Of a stretch of DNA of 36,679 nucleotides, positions 1-7,996 are shown piece by piece. The DNA comes from Saprospiraceae bacterium. GTDB lineage: Bacteria > Bacteroidota > Bacteroidia > Chitinophagales > Saprospiraceae. The stretch's first letter is position 1. Each line of letters begins with the position of its first letter. The position numbers and the translations under genes were made by a program. The notes under the pieces were generated by a model. The model made no database searches and was not told the origin of the DNA. It worked only from the letters and a program-made list of their open reading frames with translations. The DNA is taken from assembly GCA_019187365.1 (NCBI GenBank), contig JABARE010000008.1:1-36679 (forward strand), written 5' to 3'.

Positions 1-103
1 GTCTGCGTCAAAGTCCAAAATACTGTCGAACTTCTTTCTAAATGCTCCGTTACAATTCCAAGTTACTATTTTCAATGTCGTGTCGTTTTACAATGCCCGC
101 TAA

Positions 104-252
104 CGGATCGCCGGATTTGCGAGGTTTTGGAGCGGGAGTAGCGAAGCTGCGATCCGCGGAGAAATCTCGCAAATGCGCAGATGTGAGCCGTTCAAGGCCA
201 CATCTGCGCATGCAATCCGGCGATCCGATGTGGCGCCGAATGGCGCCACATC
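104..252. other. Multi-stem palindromic structure
   Basis: Several perfect inverted repeats are nested and chained here. An outer 14-bp stem pairs 104-117 with 214-227. Inside it, 118-128 can pair with 161-171 (two G-T positions), and a perfect 13-bp stem pairs 173-185 with 199-211, capped by a further GCC/GGC pairing. Directly after, a perfect 11-bp stem pairs 227-237 with 242-252 around the 4-nt loop GAAT. As single-stranded DNA or RNA this would fold into a branched structure. It does not match a simple terminator because no T-run follows. A folded recombination or transposition substrate, or a REP-like element, is possible; its function is not shown by the sequence. Confidence 0.7.
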
Positions 253-1015
253 TTCCTAATATCCGCAACATTCTTGTATCAATGTTTCGCTTTTTTTGAA
301 TGGCCCAATGGAAAGAGAACTGTCCAAAAGGGCGGATAAGGCCCGTCAAAGCCCTGATTTCCAATGGAGTGCATGGGGAAGTTCCCCTGATGTCATCGTT
401 CTCCCGGGATTGTAGTGGGCAGGGTGCCTCGGTAACTCCGGCAGAACGTGGGGCGAAATAACTTAGGCCGGGGATGCGCATTTTGAAGTAGCTCACAATA
501 CCCGGTTTTGGGGTCACCACCCGGAGGCGATGCGGCGCATCCCCCTCTGAACGGGCATCTTTGCCTTCCCCTCGGAAGGCCAAACATTCCCATAACAGGC
601 CCAAACAAAACACCTTTGAAAATCGTCCCTTAAGAACAGAATGCAGCAGCATACTGCGGACATCCGTTCCCAGGTTGTTGCAAACCGGATGCCGAACAAA
701 AGGCCACCACCTGCCGGAAAACGACTTGATGAACACCCCTTCCCCTGCAAGGTATGGATGAGCAATGACGAACCGCTGTGCCTGCAACGCAATCTCCAGT
801 TTTCCCCGTTTCAATAAAACAGGTATGTCAGCAGCCCCTTGCGTGTCCGTTTGGGGCGGTACTGAATGCTCTTCCTTCTGAGAAGATATGCCGGATAGTA
901 CACCTGGAGTCTGGACACCGACGGTGGTTCCGGAATGGGTGTTGGAGCTTGCGGTTTTAACCGGTTCAATAGATGTTTCCTGAGTTTCAGATGGTGACGG
1001 TGGATTGTGCCATAA
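253..1015. other. Stretch without a recognisable gene
   Basis: The minus-strand frame downstream of the recombinase fragment stays open to about position 50, but its translation after the fragment has no recognisable domain, no catalytic Arg/His/Tyr residues of a recombinase and an irregular composition. I therefore read it as decayed or non-coding DNA and not as a 403-residue gene. No promoter, tRNA or terminator is evident. Confidence 0.5.
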
Positions 1016-1261
1016 GCCAAGGGTTCGTAGAAGCCTGTGAACTTCTTCCGCATCCGGCACATGCCAACACTTCAAAGTAGCACTCCAGCGGGCACCGGGG
1101 ATGGACCGGGCTACAGCCGCGGGCCCAGGATCATGCCCAAACCAATGCCCCAGCCTCACCTGATTGCGGTGGCTAATGGCATTCACCTGTATTCCAGGTT
1201 GGTTCTCCCGGGTTTGCATCGAAAAAACAAATATACTCATACAAGGGTCTAAAGGGATCAA
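1016..1261 (-). pseudogene. Tyrosine recombinase N-terminal fragment (decayed)
   Basis: The minus-strand translation contains IPGARWSATLKCWHVPDAEE followed by VHRLL, which is the characteristic end of the N-terminal arm-type domain of Bacteroidota tyrosine recombinases/integrases (small basic domain with the pattern PGxRWSxxxxCWHVP). The preceding residues look scrambled, which suggests an upstream frameshift, and the core-binding and catalytic domains (R...HxxR...H...Y) are missing downstream although the frame remains open. A full-length integrase of this type has about 300-400 residues, so only the first domain survives. It suggests that an integrating element or an integron-like integrase once sat here. 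The family call rests on this single motif block. Confidence 0.6.
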
Positions 1262-1926
1262 TTGGGATGTTGCTTTCCTCTAGCTCTTTGCCTCTCTTAT
1301 CTCATAGGGATTCCCGCAGAAGAATAAGGTTCAGAGGCGATGCATGCCAACTCATTTTCTTTTCTGTTTAAAAGCAAATCCCTTCATGCTTTCATAAAGC
1401 TTCGCTGCACCCGGTCACAGAGTTCTGTCAGGGTGTTTGAAAATCAATATGTTATGTAGCCTTTCAGGTCTGGCTCCCAGCCCCCGGGTTTCGCTATAAA
1501 AAATGCCCGCGATGCCTGGCTCCATAGCCGAAAAAAGCACTTTTTTCCAACCCCGCCCTGCTCAGCATGTACACGTCCTGCGAAACCCCGGTGTCGTCGG
1601 TTTGCAGTAAGGGCAAAATTTCATCCGATTCGTTCGCCGGAACGGTTCCCTTCAGCTGAACCTGCGCACACGCTCCAAAAGGATGTGGAAAACGCTCCAC
1701 TCAGGTGCAGTGGCTTGGTTTAAAGGGCTAAATTAGCTGAAATGGTCAAATGTTCCGCAGATGAACAAGCTAAATTTTTGGGGCTAATGCGCTCTGGATA
1801 CCGGAAGTGCTTGCATGAGGCCAGGGTACCAGATGCAAGGGTTTGCTCTAAAAGGGCGTAAACAAGATGGGCGGGTTTCCCCAACTCCTTAGGATTTATA
1901 AAAATATGACCAAAAAGTTTGCTGAC
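1262..1926. other. Intergenic stretch, no gene recognised
   Basis: Short open frames occur on the minus strand (for example 1494-1700), but none has a domain, signal peptide or ribosome binding site that I can recognise. The stretch lies between the recombinase scrap and the tandem repeat and is probably decayed accessory DNA. Confidence 0.4.
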
Positions 1927-1989
1927 GGGGCCTGTCCCGCTAACGGCGGGGCCTGTCCCGCTAACGGCGGGGCCTGTCCCGCCAAAGGC
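1927..1989. repeat. Three tandem 21-bp GC-rich repeats
   Basis: The unit GGGGCCTGTCCCGCTAACGG plus a final C occurs at 1927-1947 and 1948-1968 without change and at 1969-1989 with three differences (GCCAAAGGC at its end). Each junction can form a CCCGC/GCGGG hairpin with a TAACG loop. The core CCCGCTAACGG also occurs once at about 97-107, at the edge of the branched palindrome. On the minus strand the array encodes a GTGPAVS repeat, but the surrounding frame is not convincing as a protein. Confidence 0.85.
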
Positions 1990-2147
1990 GGGAGAAAAAA
2001 ACAAAGGGAAGGACTTATGTAAGTCCACCGCACGAAGATTCACCATGGTCCAACATTTGAACTGTTTTATTCCAGAACAGCTGTTAACCAAAGAAGGCTC
2101 GTCAGTTTGCCAGGCGATTAGGTCCTGAGGATGTTGCTGAGCGTCAA

Positions 2148-2342
2148 TTATGGACTGATGCATGGTTTCGTATGTGTGGTAAAGCTGAAAGGCCGGTGAT
2201 CTTGAGAAAGCCCAAAATCCCGGTCGATTTTACGTTCGGCTAAATTCCGGTAGTCATTTGGTACTTGCTTTGGCGCATCATGCACATTAAACTGGTAACG
2301 CGCATCACCATAAGCGCGCATAAAGGGGGCTTGCAGGAACAC
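2148..2342 (-). pseudogene. Possible relaxase (MobA-type) fragment
   Basis: The minus-strand translation includes VPNDYRNLAERKIDRDFGLS. It resembles the segment of Bacteroidota mobilisation relaxases after the histidine triad, where a (S)NDYRK...CRxxEKxFGL pattern is typical. The frame then breaks close to 2160 and continues weakly in another frame. No histidine triad or catalytic tyrosine is visible, so at best this is a short remnant of a mobilisable element. It sits directly beyond the stop of the gamma-glutamyltransferase gene. Low certainty; a random open frame cannot be excluded. Confidence 0.25.
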
Positions 2343-2355
2343 TCGGTTCTTTAGA

Positions 2356-4086
2356 TCAGTAACCTATAGCCGCCCCATCGACTGCTGATGCATCCGCTGC
2401 ACCAATGAGAACCTGCTTTTGACGATCAACGACAATCCCCATGAGTGATCCGAGGTTTGAAACTGGCCGCAAACGGTGACCCCTGCGCTCAAGCGCCTTC
2501 TGCGTATCGGGGGACATCAGGTGCTGTTCAAAAACAATTTCATCGGGAAGCCACTGGTGGTGAATTTTCATTGCACCAATGGCCTGGGGAAGGGTCATGT
2601 GGAAAAACAATACGTTTACTATGGTTTGAAAAACGGTATTGATGATGGTGCGACCTCCCGGTGATCCAACGACTAAAAAGACTTGCTCATCTTTCAAAAC
2701 AATCGTCGGCGTCATGCTCGACAGCATTCTCTTTCCGGGAGCAATGAGATTGGGTTCGGTTCCAATCTGTCCGTTACGGAGGGTAACACCAGGCACCGGA
2801 TTGAAATCTCCCATTTCGTTGTTGAATATAAATCCAAGATCGTTTATGCCAACTTTTGAGCCATACCAATCCTCCAGTGTGTAGGTCAGTGAAACGGCGT
2901 TTCCTTCCGCATCTACAACCGATAGGTGGGTGGTATGATCCCTTTCATCAGGCTGAAGGACGCAGGCTGCCGAATCACTTACAGAAGCCTTATCCCAACG
3001 GAAGTCACCCAGGCTTTGTCTGGCATAGGTTTTTGAAGTGAGTTGTTCGATTGGAATGTCTTTACCGCAATCGGGATCTCCCATGAATTTTGCCCGGTCG
3101 GCAAAGGCCCTTCTCATCAATTCCGCCATGAAATGTACGTAGTCAGCAGAATTAAATGGGATGGAGTCGGGAACAAGGGGTTCCAACATGTTGAGCATTT
3201 GAATTAGAGCAACGCCACCGGAACTGGGGGGGGCCATGGAGTAAATATGGAAATCCTGAAAGGTGCCGTGCACGGGTGCCCGCTCAATGGCAGTATATTG
3301 CCAGAGATCTTGCAGGGTAATGAGTCCGCCATGATCGGCCATGAAAGCGGCGATCTTTTTTGCGACGACTCCCTTGTAGAAGCCATCGGGGCCGTGGTCC
3401 CGGATCATAGTCAGGGTATTTGCAAGGGCCGGCTGTTTCCAAAGCTGCCCCGGTTGGGTGAGTTGACCTGAACCGTCTTCAAAAAAATGATGCATGAAGT
3501 CTCCCGGGCCAGACTGACTTCTTAAATGTTTGGCTTCCATATAAAGAGCCCAGCTCATTGGAAAGCCCTTCTCTGCCAGTTCTATGGCTGGTTGCACCAA
3601 CTCCTTCCACGGCAACTTACCGAGTTTTTGATGAGCAAGGTACAATCCTGCAACGGTGCCCGGTACGCCAATGGAAAGCAAGCCGCGGTGGTTGCTCTCC
3701 TCCATTAAAATCCCTTCTTTGTTTAAAAACATCCTGGCGTCAGAGCGCAAGGGTGCCTTTTCGCGAAAATCAAAGGAAGTGGCTTCCCCTTTATGGTTGC
3801 AATGCACCATAAAGCCACCCCCACCTATGTTTCCGGCAGAGGGCAGGGTTACAGCCAGTGCAAAAGCCGTGGCTATGCTGGCATCTATTGCGTTGCCACC
3901 CTTGCGAAGAATTTCTACACCCACTTCCGATGCAGGTTTTGATGACGAAACCACCATGCCTCGCTGACTATAAGTTTGCGCAGGAAGCCCTGTTGAAAAG
4001 GACAGTACAAAAAGACCTGCAACAAAAAGGAATTTATAAAGGAATATCCTATGCGGACATTTCAGAATAGGCCATTGCGCATTCAT
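2356..4086 (-). CDS. ggt: Gamma-glutamyltransferase (glutathione hydrolase)
   Basis: Gamma-glutamyltranspeptidase, 576 residues, the usual length for the family. It cleaves the gamma-glutamyl bond of glutathione and related peptides and is normally periplasmic. The N-terminus (LYKFLFVAGLFVLSFSTGLPAQ) is a Sec signal peptide preceded by a short basic stretch. The large subunit carries the family start (SSSKPASEVGVEILRKGGNA) and the small subunit would begin at the autocatalytic threonine T385 in DHTTHLSVVDAEGNAVS. The oxyanion/substrate region MLSSMTPTIV and the GSPGG loop are intact, and the protein ends in the typical DGAAIGY. It is the last of three closely spaced minus-strand genes (28 nt after the DKNYY lipoprotein), so it may be cotranscribed with them. 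Function is well supported; the link to its neighbours is not. Confidence 0.96.
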   Translation of the reverse strand: MNAQWPILKCPHRIFLYKFLFVAGLFVLSFSTGLPAQTYSQRGMVVSSSKPASEVGVEILRKGGNAIDASIATAFALAVTLPSAGNIGGGGFMVHCNHKGEATSFDFREKAPLRSDARMFLNKEGILMEESNHRGLLSIGVPGTVAGLYLAHQKLGKLPWKELVQPAIELAEKGFPMSWALYMEAKHLRSQSGPGDFMHHFFEDGSGQLTQPGQLWKQPALANTLTMIRDHGPDGFYKGVVAKKIAAFMADHGGLITLQDLWQYTAIERAPVHGTFQDFHIYSMAPPSSGGVALIQMLNMLEPLVPDSIPFNSADYVHFMAELMRRAFADRAKFMGDPDCGKDIPIEQLTSKTYARQSLGDFRWDKASVSDSAACVLQPDERDHTTHLSVVDAEGNAVSLTYTLEDWYGSKVGINDLGFIFNNEMGDFNPVPGVTLRNGQIGTEPNLIAPGKRMLSSMTPTIVLKDEQVFLVVGSPGGRTIINTVFQTIVNVLFFHMTLPQAIGAMKIHHQWLPDEIVFEQHLMSPDTQKALERRGHRLRPVSNLGSLMGIVVDRQKQVLIGAADASAVDGAAIGY

Positions 4087-4114
4087 ACAAGCTCTGAATA
4101 AAATGTTATACAGC

Positions 4115-5170
4115 TCATTCTACCACTTTCCCGTCTCCATACTTGTGTTTATTATCTTCGGCGTCAGCATCGCCAATGTAGTGCGGGTACACTTTAAACG
4201 AAGACGGATCGGCGCCTTTTAATTTTTTCATTTTGAAGTAAACCCCGTTCTTATCCAGACAATATTTTTCGTCCAGTATTTTGAAACTTGATGCATCGGC
4301 TCCTGAGAAAATGACATCGTTTACAAAAATGTGGTCTTTGTCTTTTGCATAATAGGTATCGCCGGAGGATGCTTCGTTTTCGGGAAAGAGTTCAAACGTC
4401 AGCGGATCTGCCTTTGCAATGGCTAGTTTTTCAAAAAATATATGCTGATGATCTTTTGAATAAGGCGCATTGATTAATTGAAAGGTCGCAGGATCAGCAT
4501 CTTTCATGAGATCGCCGCGATAAAAGACCTTCCTGTGGTCTTTGCTGTAGGAGTTGTCCATGATTTCACAGGAACCATAATCGCAGTCAATGACGTTGAT
4601 TTTGTATTCGGATGGATCTTGTGCGATGTAGTAATAATGACGGTCATCTTTTGCAAAGTATGAATTGATCCGTTCGAAGGAATTGCCATGGATATTGGAA
4701 ACTTTCTTGCTTTGCAGGTAAACATGGTCCTTGTCTTTGGAAAACCAGGGATCCATTGCATTCAGGCTTTGGACGTCGGACACTTCAAAGGATGCTCCAT
4801 TGAGCCAGGCGCGCGTTTTGTCCTTTGCGTAACCATATCCCAGGCTGACAAAAGAGGGGGCGTCAGCCCCTGAAAGATTTGCGATGTTGTGTTTCTTCGA
4901 AAGAAAGTAATCGCTGCTTTCTCGATAGGTGCGGTGATAAAACACCTGGTTTTTGTCCTTGCAATAGTGTTCATCCAGAATTTCAAAACTGCCGGCATCC
5001 AGACTGTCTATGACCGAATCGTAATACCAGATCTTGTTTGAAATTTTGCTGAACCCGTATTTCTGTTTCCCTGTATCGCCATTGTCCTGCTGGCTTTTAC
5101 AGGAAAGGAAATATATCAGGGCTAAGAGAGACAGGAGGAGTATGATCGATGCCATGACCTTTTGTTTCAT
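4115..5170 (-). CDS. DKNYY-repeat lipoprotein
   Basis: 351 residues from the ATG at 5170, chosen because it gives a compact lipoprotein signal (MKQKVMAS...IYFLSC, predicted lipidated Cys about residue 23) and starts 11 nt after the upstream stop; the frame is open farther upstream but without signal features. The rest is a series of roughly 30-40-residue repeats with the pattern (Y/F)xKDKxxVYY..G..A(D)..SFexL, for example YYAKDKDHIFVNDVIFSGAD and KYCLDKNGVYFKMKKLKGAD, which is the DKNYY family signature. Such proteins are surface or periplasmic beta-repeat proteins of unknown function. It follows a WG-repeat lipoprotein, a second repeat lipoprotein of similar aromatic-rich style. Confidence 0.85.
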   Translation of the reverse strand: MKQKVMASIILLLSLLALIYFLSCKSQQDNGDTGKQKYGFSKISNKIWYYDSVIDSLDAGSFEILDEHYCKDKNQVFYHRTYRESSDYFLSKKHNIANLSGADAPSFVSLGYGYAKDKTRAWLNGASFEVSDVQSLNAMDPWFSKDKDHVYLQSKKVSNIHGNSFERINSYFAKDDRHYYYIAQDPSEYKINVIDCDYGSCEIMDNSYSKDHRKVFYRGDLMKDADPATFQLINAPYSKDHQHIFFEKLAIAKADPLTFELFPENEASSGDTYYAKDKDHIFVNDVIFSGADASSFKILDEKYCLDKNGVYFKMKKLKGADPSSFKVYPHYIGDADAEDNKHKYGDGKVVE

Positions 5171-5180
5171 GGGTGCTAAA

Positions 5181-6707
5181 TTAGTTCTTTGGACGGCTCG
5201 TTTTGATAAAGCCCCACTTTCCCCTTTTTTTGGCCATGGCCAGCCCCTCACTGACCGATGGTTTGGGGTCAGATTCGTCGAAATCTTCCGCTTTTAACAA
5301 CAAAGACCCGTCCACAGAATGAAAGGAGACCGGTTCGACATCCCACGATCGATAAATTTTGAACTTTTCGCCGGTGTAGAAATTGGGTTTTTGCAGTTTG
5401 GTAGATCGGCTGGCTTTAAATTTTATATAGACACCATCGCCAATGTATTGCACCGGGTTCCCGGAGAGTTTGGTAATGGGATTAAAATCCTCATCCAAAA
5501 GCTGATTTCGGTTGTCATACTCAAGGGAATAAACGCCATCTGGATGCCATTCAATTTTATCAAATGGGGGAGAAGAAATTTCCCTTCCGGAGGTATCGAC
5601 CAAAAAATAATTCGTTCTTCCCTGCCCTTCTTTCCAGATGACGGCTTTTCCATTGGACATGAAGCTCTCAGCATATTTAAATTGAAGGGGGATCACTTCT
5701 TTACCATCGCAATTGACATAGCCCCAAAGGCCGTTTTGGTTGCCGGCGGGCATCAAGCCAAACATGATGTCGCCATAGCCAAATGAAAGTTTGTCTGAGA
5801 CGAGCTTCCCGGATGGAGAGAAAAGTTTGGATTCGCCGGAATCCGTATTTCTTGCGATCCAGTTTCCATTTTCAAAAGGCAATACGCGGTCAAATTCAAA
5901 ATCTGACAGCAACTCCAATTGGTCCGTATATAATTTCAAATTGCCCCCTTTTGTACAGGCCACGTTTTGTCCCGCTATTTCCAGAATCGTCATGTCAGGG
6001 GCAATGATCTCTTTTCCTTCAACGGAGAGAAGTCCGTAATGATGATCGTCTATGCATTTAATGCGATCAAAGAGTATGGGTGGAAGGATCTCTGTGTACT
6101 GGTTGGAAATGATTTTGCCATTTGAGTTGAGCAGTTCAGATTTGTAATTTCTGTAGCCTATAAAAAGGTCACGGCCGATATAGGTAATGGTATCATAGAC
6201 GGCATCCGTTAATTTTTTACTGTTGTTGTCGGCAATAGCGTATCCATCGTCAAATTGGACCAGAAAACGCATTCCCGAAGAAGTCGGGAACTTGGCAGAT
6301 TCAGGGGTGTATGGGGCCAGAATCCATTGATCATTGGATGTATGGATGGCAATTTGCAGGGTTTCCACTCCGGGATCCTCAACGGCATATCCGGCATCAG
6401 CGATCATTTGAACGCTGGCAAATTTTGGAGAGAAAATCCATTTGCCGGAAGGATCAATAAATCCCCATAAATTTTGCTGTTTAACCGCCGCGATGCCATT
6501 TAAAAATGGCATTACCGCATCATATTGCGGTTCGATGTGAAATTTTTGAGAATTGCAGGATAGAAAGGGAAATTGAAACATGGATAATAAAATGTAATAT
6601 TGGAAATGGCGCAGAGAACATGCTGCGCGGGTCTGCTGCTTTGAAAGAGGCCTATTGAAAAATGAGGAGAGGGATGTGAAGGTAATTTTATGTAGCGAAG
6701 GATTCAT
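5181..6707 (-). CDS. WG-repeat lipoprotein
   Basis: About 508 residues from the ATG at 6707; an in-frame ATG at 6788 is also possible and the true start may even be internal, since the lipoprotein-like segment HFQYYILLSMFQFPFLSCNS lies about 45 residues in. The body holds WG repeats (YDAVMPFLNGIAAVKQQNLW followed by GFIDPSGKWIF, then NGLWGYVNCDGKEVIPLQF and a final GKWGFIKTS). The family is common in Bacteroidota and Leptospira; the repeats form an extended or propeller-like beta structure and no enzymatic role is known. The gene ends 11 nt before the DKNYY lipoprotein, so the two are probably one transcript. Confidence 0.82.
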   Translation of the reverse strand: MNPSLHKITFTSLSSFFNRPLSKQQTRAACSLRHFQYYILLSMFQFPFLSCNSQKFHIEPQYDAVMPFLNGIAAVKQQNLWGFIDPSGKWIFSPKFASVQMIADAGYAVEDPGVETLQIAIHTSNDQWILAPYTPESAKFPTSSGMRFLVQFDDGYAIADNNSKKLTDAVYDTITYIGRDLFIGYRNYKSELLNSNGKIISNQYTEILPPILFDRIKCIDDHHYGLLSVEGKEIIAPDMTILEIAGQNVACTKGGNLKLYTDQLELLSDFEFDRVLPFENGNWIARNTDSGESKLFSPSGKLVSDKLSFGYGDIMFGLMPAGNQNGLWGYVNCDGKEVIPLQFKYAESFMSNGKAVIWKEGQGRTNYFLVDTSGREISSPPFDKIEWHPDGVYSLEYDNRNQLLDEDFNPITKLSGNPVQYIGDGVYIKFKASRSTKLQKPNFYTGEKFKIYRSWDVEPVSFHSVDGSLLLKAEDFDESDPKPSVSEGLAMAKKRGKWGFIKTSRPKN

Positions 6708-7006
6708 CGGTTCAATTTGAAATACTCCAATAAGGGGAAGGGAGGATCCTCTGAAGAAATTTGAAAAGAGTTGGAGGGACAACACCATGTTGAAGAAAGG
6801 GGTTAGAAATTAAATGATGGTGCATAGGGCAAAGGGAAGAGAGAGAATTGTAAAAAGAGCAAGTCTTTGTCTGGCTATGGTCGTGCGAAGGGGCAAGGGG
6901 ATTGTGGGAATCATTTTTATATGGATTGGCGGACATCTATAACTCAAAGGGTGCAGTGTAGAAGACAATGGCGACGGAATGGTCAGAGAGAAGTTGATGA
7001 TTAAAA

Positions 7007-7384
7007 TTAGCTGTGGCCCAAAAACGCAATGGCAAGGCTTCCAAGGATCAGAACAAGCACCAGCATGCCTATGCCAAGCAGGTAGGAAGTACCAATTCCG
7101 GGGCCCTGCTCACTGTACGAGCTGGCCAGTTTTTCCAAAACGAGGTGACCCATGATGAGGCCGGATACCCAGAACCGGATCATAAACCACTTTTTCTCAA
7201 TGCCGGGAATCCAGAACAAGCCAACGAACAAAAGCGCGATGAGGGGAACATAGAACCAGGAGTTCTCAATGGTTTTGTCGAAGGCAAAGCTGGGTTTTAC
7301 GTTGGACTTAGAGATCCAGAGCGACAACAAATAAAGGAGCAACCAGCACAATTCCGGTCCTAAAATAAATCTTGAATATTTCAT
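7007..7384 (-). CDS. Small integral membrane protein, unknown
   Basis: 125 residues starting at an ATG (MKYSRFILGPELCW). Four hydrophobic segments are visible at about residues 10-24, 45-60, 69-87 and 98-122, the last being glycine- and leucine-rich. There are no recognisable catalytic motifs. The membrane pattern and a reading frame that spans the whole hydrophobic architecture support a real gene. It is separated by about 300 nt from the WG-repeat gene and lies on the same strand, so cotranscription is uncertain. I do not recognise the family. Confidence 0.7.
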   Translation of the reverse strand: MKYSRFILGPELCWLLLYLLSLWISKSNVKPSFAFDKTIENSWFYVPLIALLFVGLFWIPGIEKKWFMIRFWVSGLIMGHLVLEKLASSYSEQGPGIGTSYLLGIGMLVLVLILGSLAIAFLGHS

Positions 7385-7996
7385 GAATGGAGGCTAGCTT
7401 GTTAAAACAATCATTAGTAGGCATCAGGAGGATTTACCGGCATTGACCCCAACTGGTTTGGGGCCAAAAATCACCCTTAAAGATAATCACTGGATGCAGA
7501 GACGGGGATTAAAAGGTGGAAAAAAATTGGGGAAGGCTACTTTTAGAATTTTTCAAACTTGTTAATCAGAAGGCGACTGATCCGAAAGGATGTTCAGAAC
7601 GTGGCATTGGAAAACAAACCATATGGACTTATTGAAGACGCGGTGGAGCACCCCATCTTTAGGGATCCTCCAGCGATGGCCGCTACCTTCAAGGCAATAA
7701 ATTCCCGTACTCCAAGGAAGGACAACGGGATTCCCCGGGACCCCCAAAACGGCATTGTGGTGTCGAGAAAACAAATTTAGCTATATTTGGTCAGGTAAAT
7801 TCCGGATCAAAGCAAAGGCGGAGTGGTGGAAACGCATGTAAAGTTCAGGGCATTCAAGAGGGGCATCTGACGAAAGGAAGGGAATTCTCGTCAGAGTATG
7901 CCCCGGTCATGCAGGCATAGACGTCGCATTATGGCGACAGGAAGTGTGAGTAAGGTTAACGATGTAGGTATGGTGAACAGTAAAAGTGCAACGAAT
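7385..7996. other. Long intergenic region with one promoter-like motif
   Basis: Divergent intergenic region between the small membrane protein (minus) and the lipoprotein pair (plus). Short open frames occur on both strands at 7559-7780 but they are shadows of each other without recognisable content. The only signal I see is the TAnnTTTG motif at 7782-7789. The next gene could start as far upstream as 7898, but the best signal peptide starts at 7997. Confidence 0.45.
7782..7789 (+). promoter_or_regulatory. Candidate Bacteroidota -7 promoter element
   Basis: TATATTTG matches the Bacteroidota primary sigma -7 consensus TAnnTTTG. A TTG lies upstream with a 24-nt gap, longer than the usual 19-21, so the -33 element is uncertain. 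It would drive the two lipoprotein genes downstream with a long leader. Confidence 0.4.

Noticed and set aside
50..1261. A 403-codon open frame on the minus strand
   Set aside because: Only residues about 21-82 resemble a recombinase domain; the rest has no recognisable fold and includes palindromic DNA, so I annotate only the fragment.
1927..1989. CRISPR array
   Set aside because: The units are directly adjacent with no spacers and no cas genes are present.
1720..2163. Minus-strand frame with a GTGPAVS repeat
   Set aside because: The peptide repeat is a by-product of the 21-bp DNA repeat; no signal, domain or start region supports a gene.
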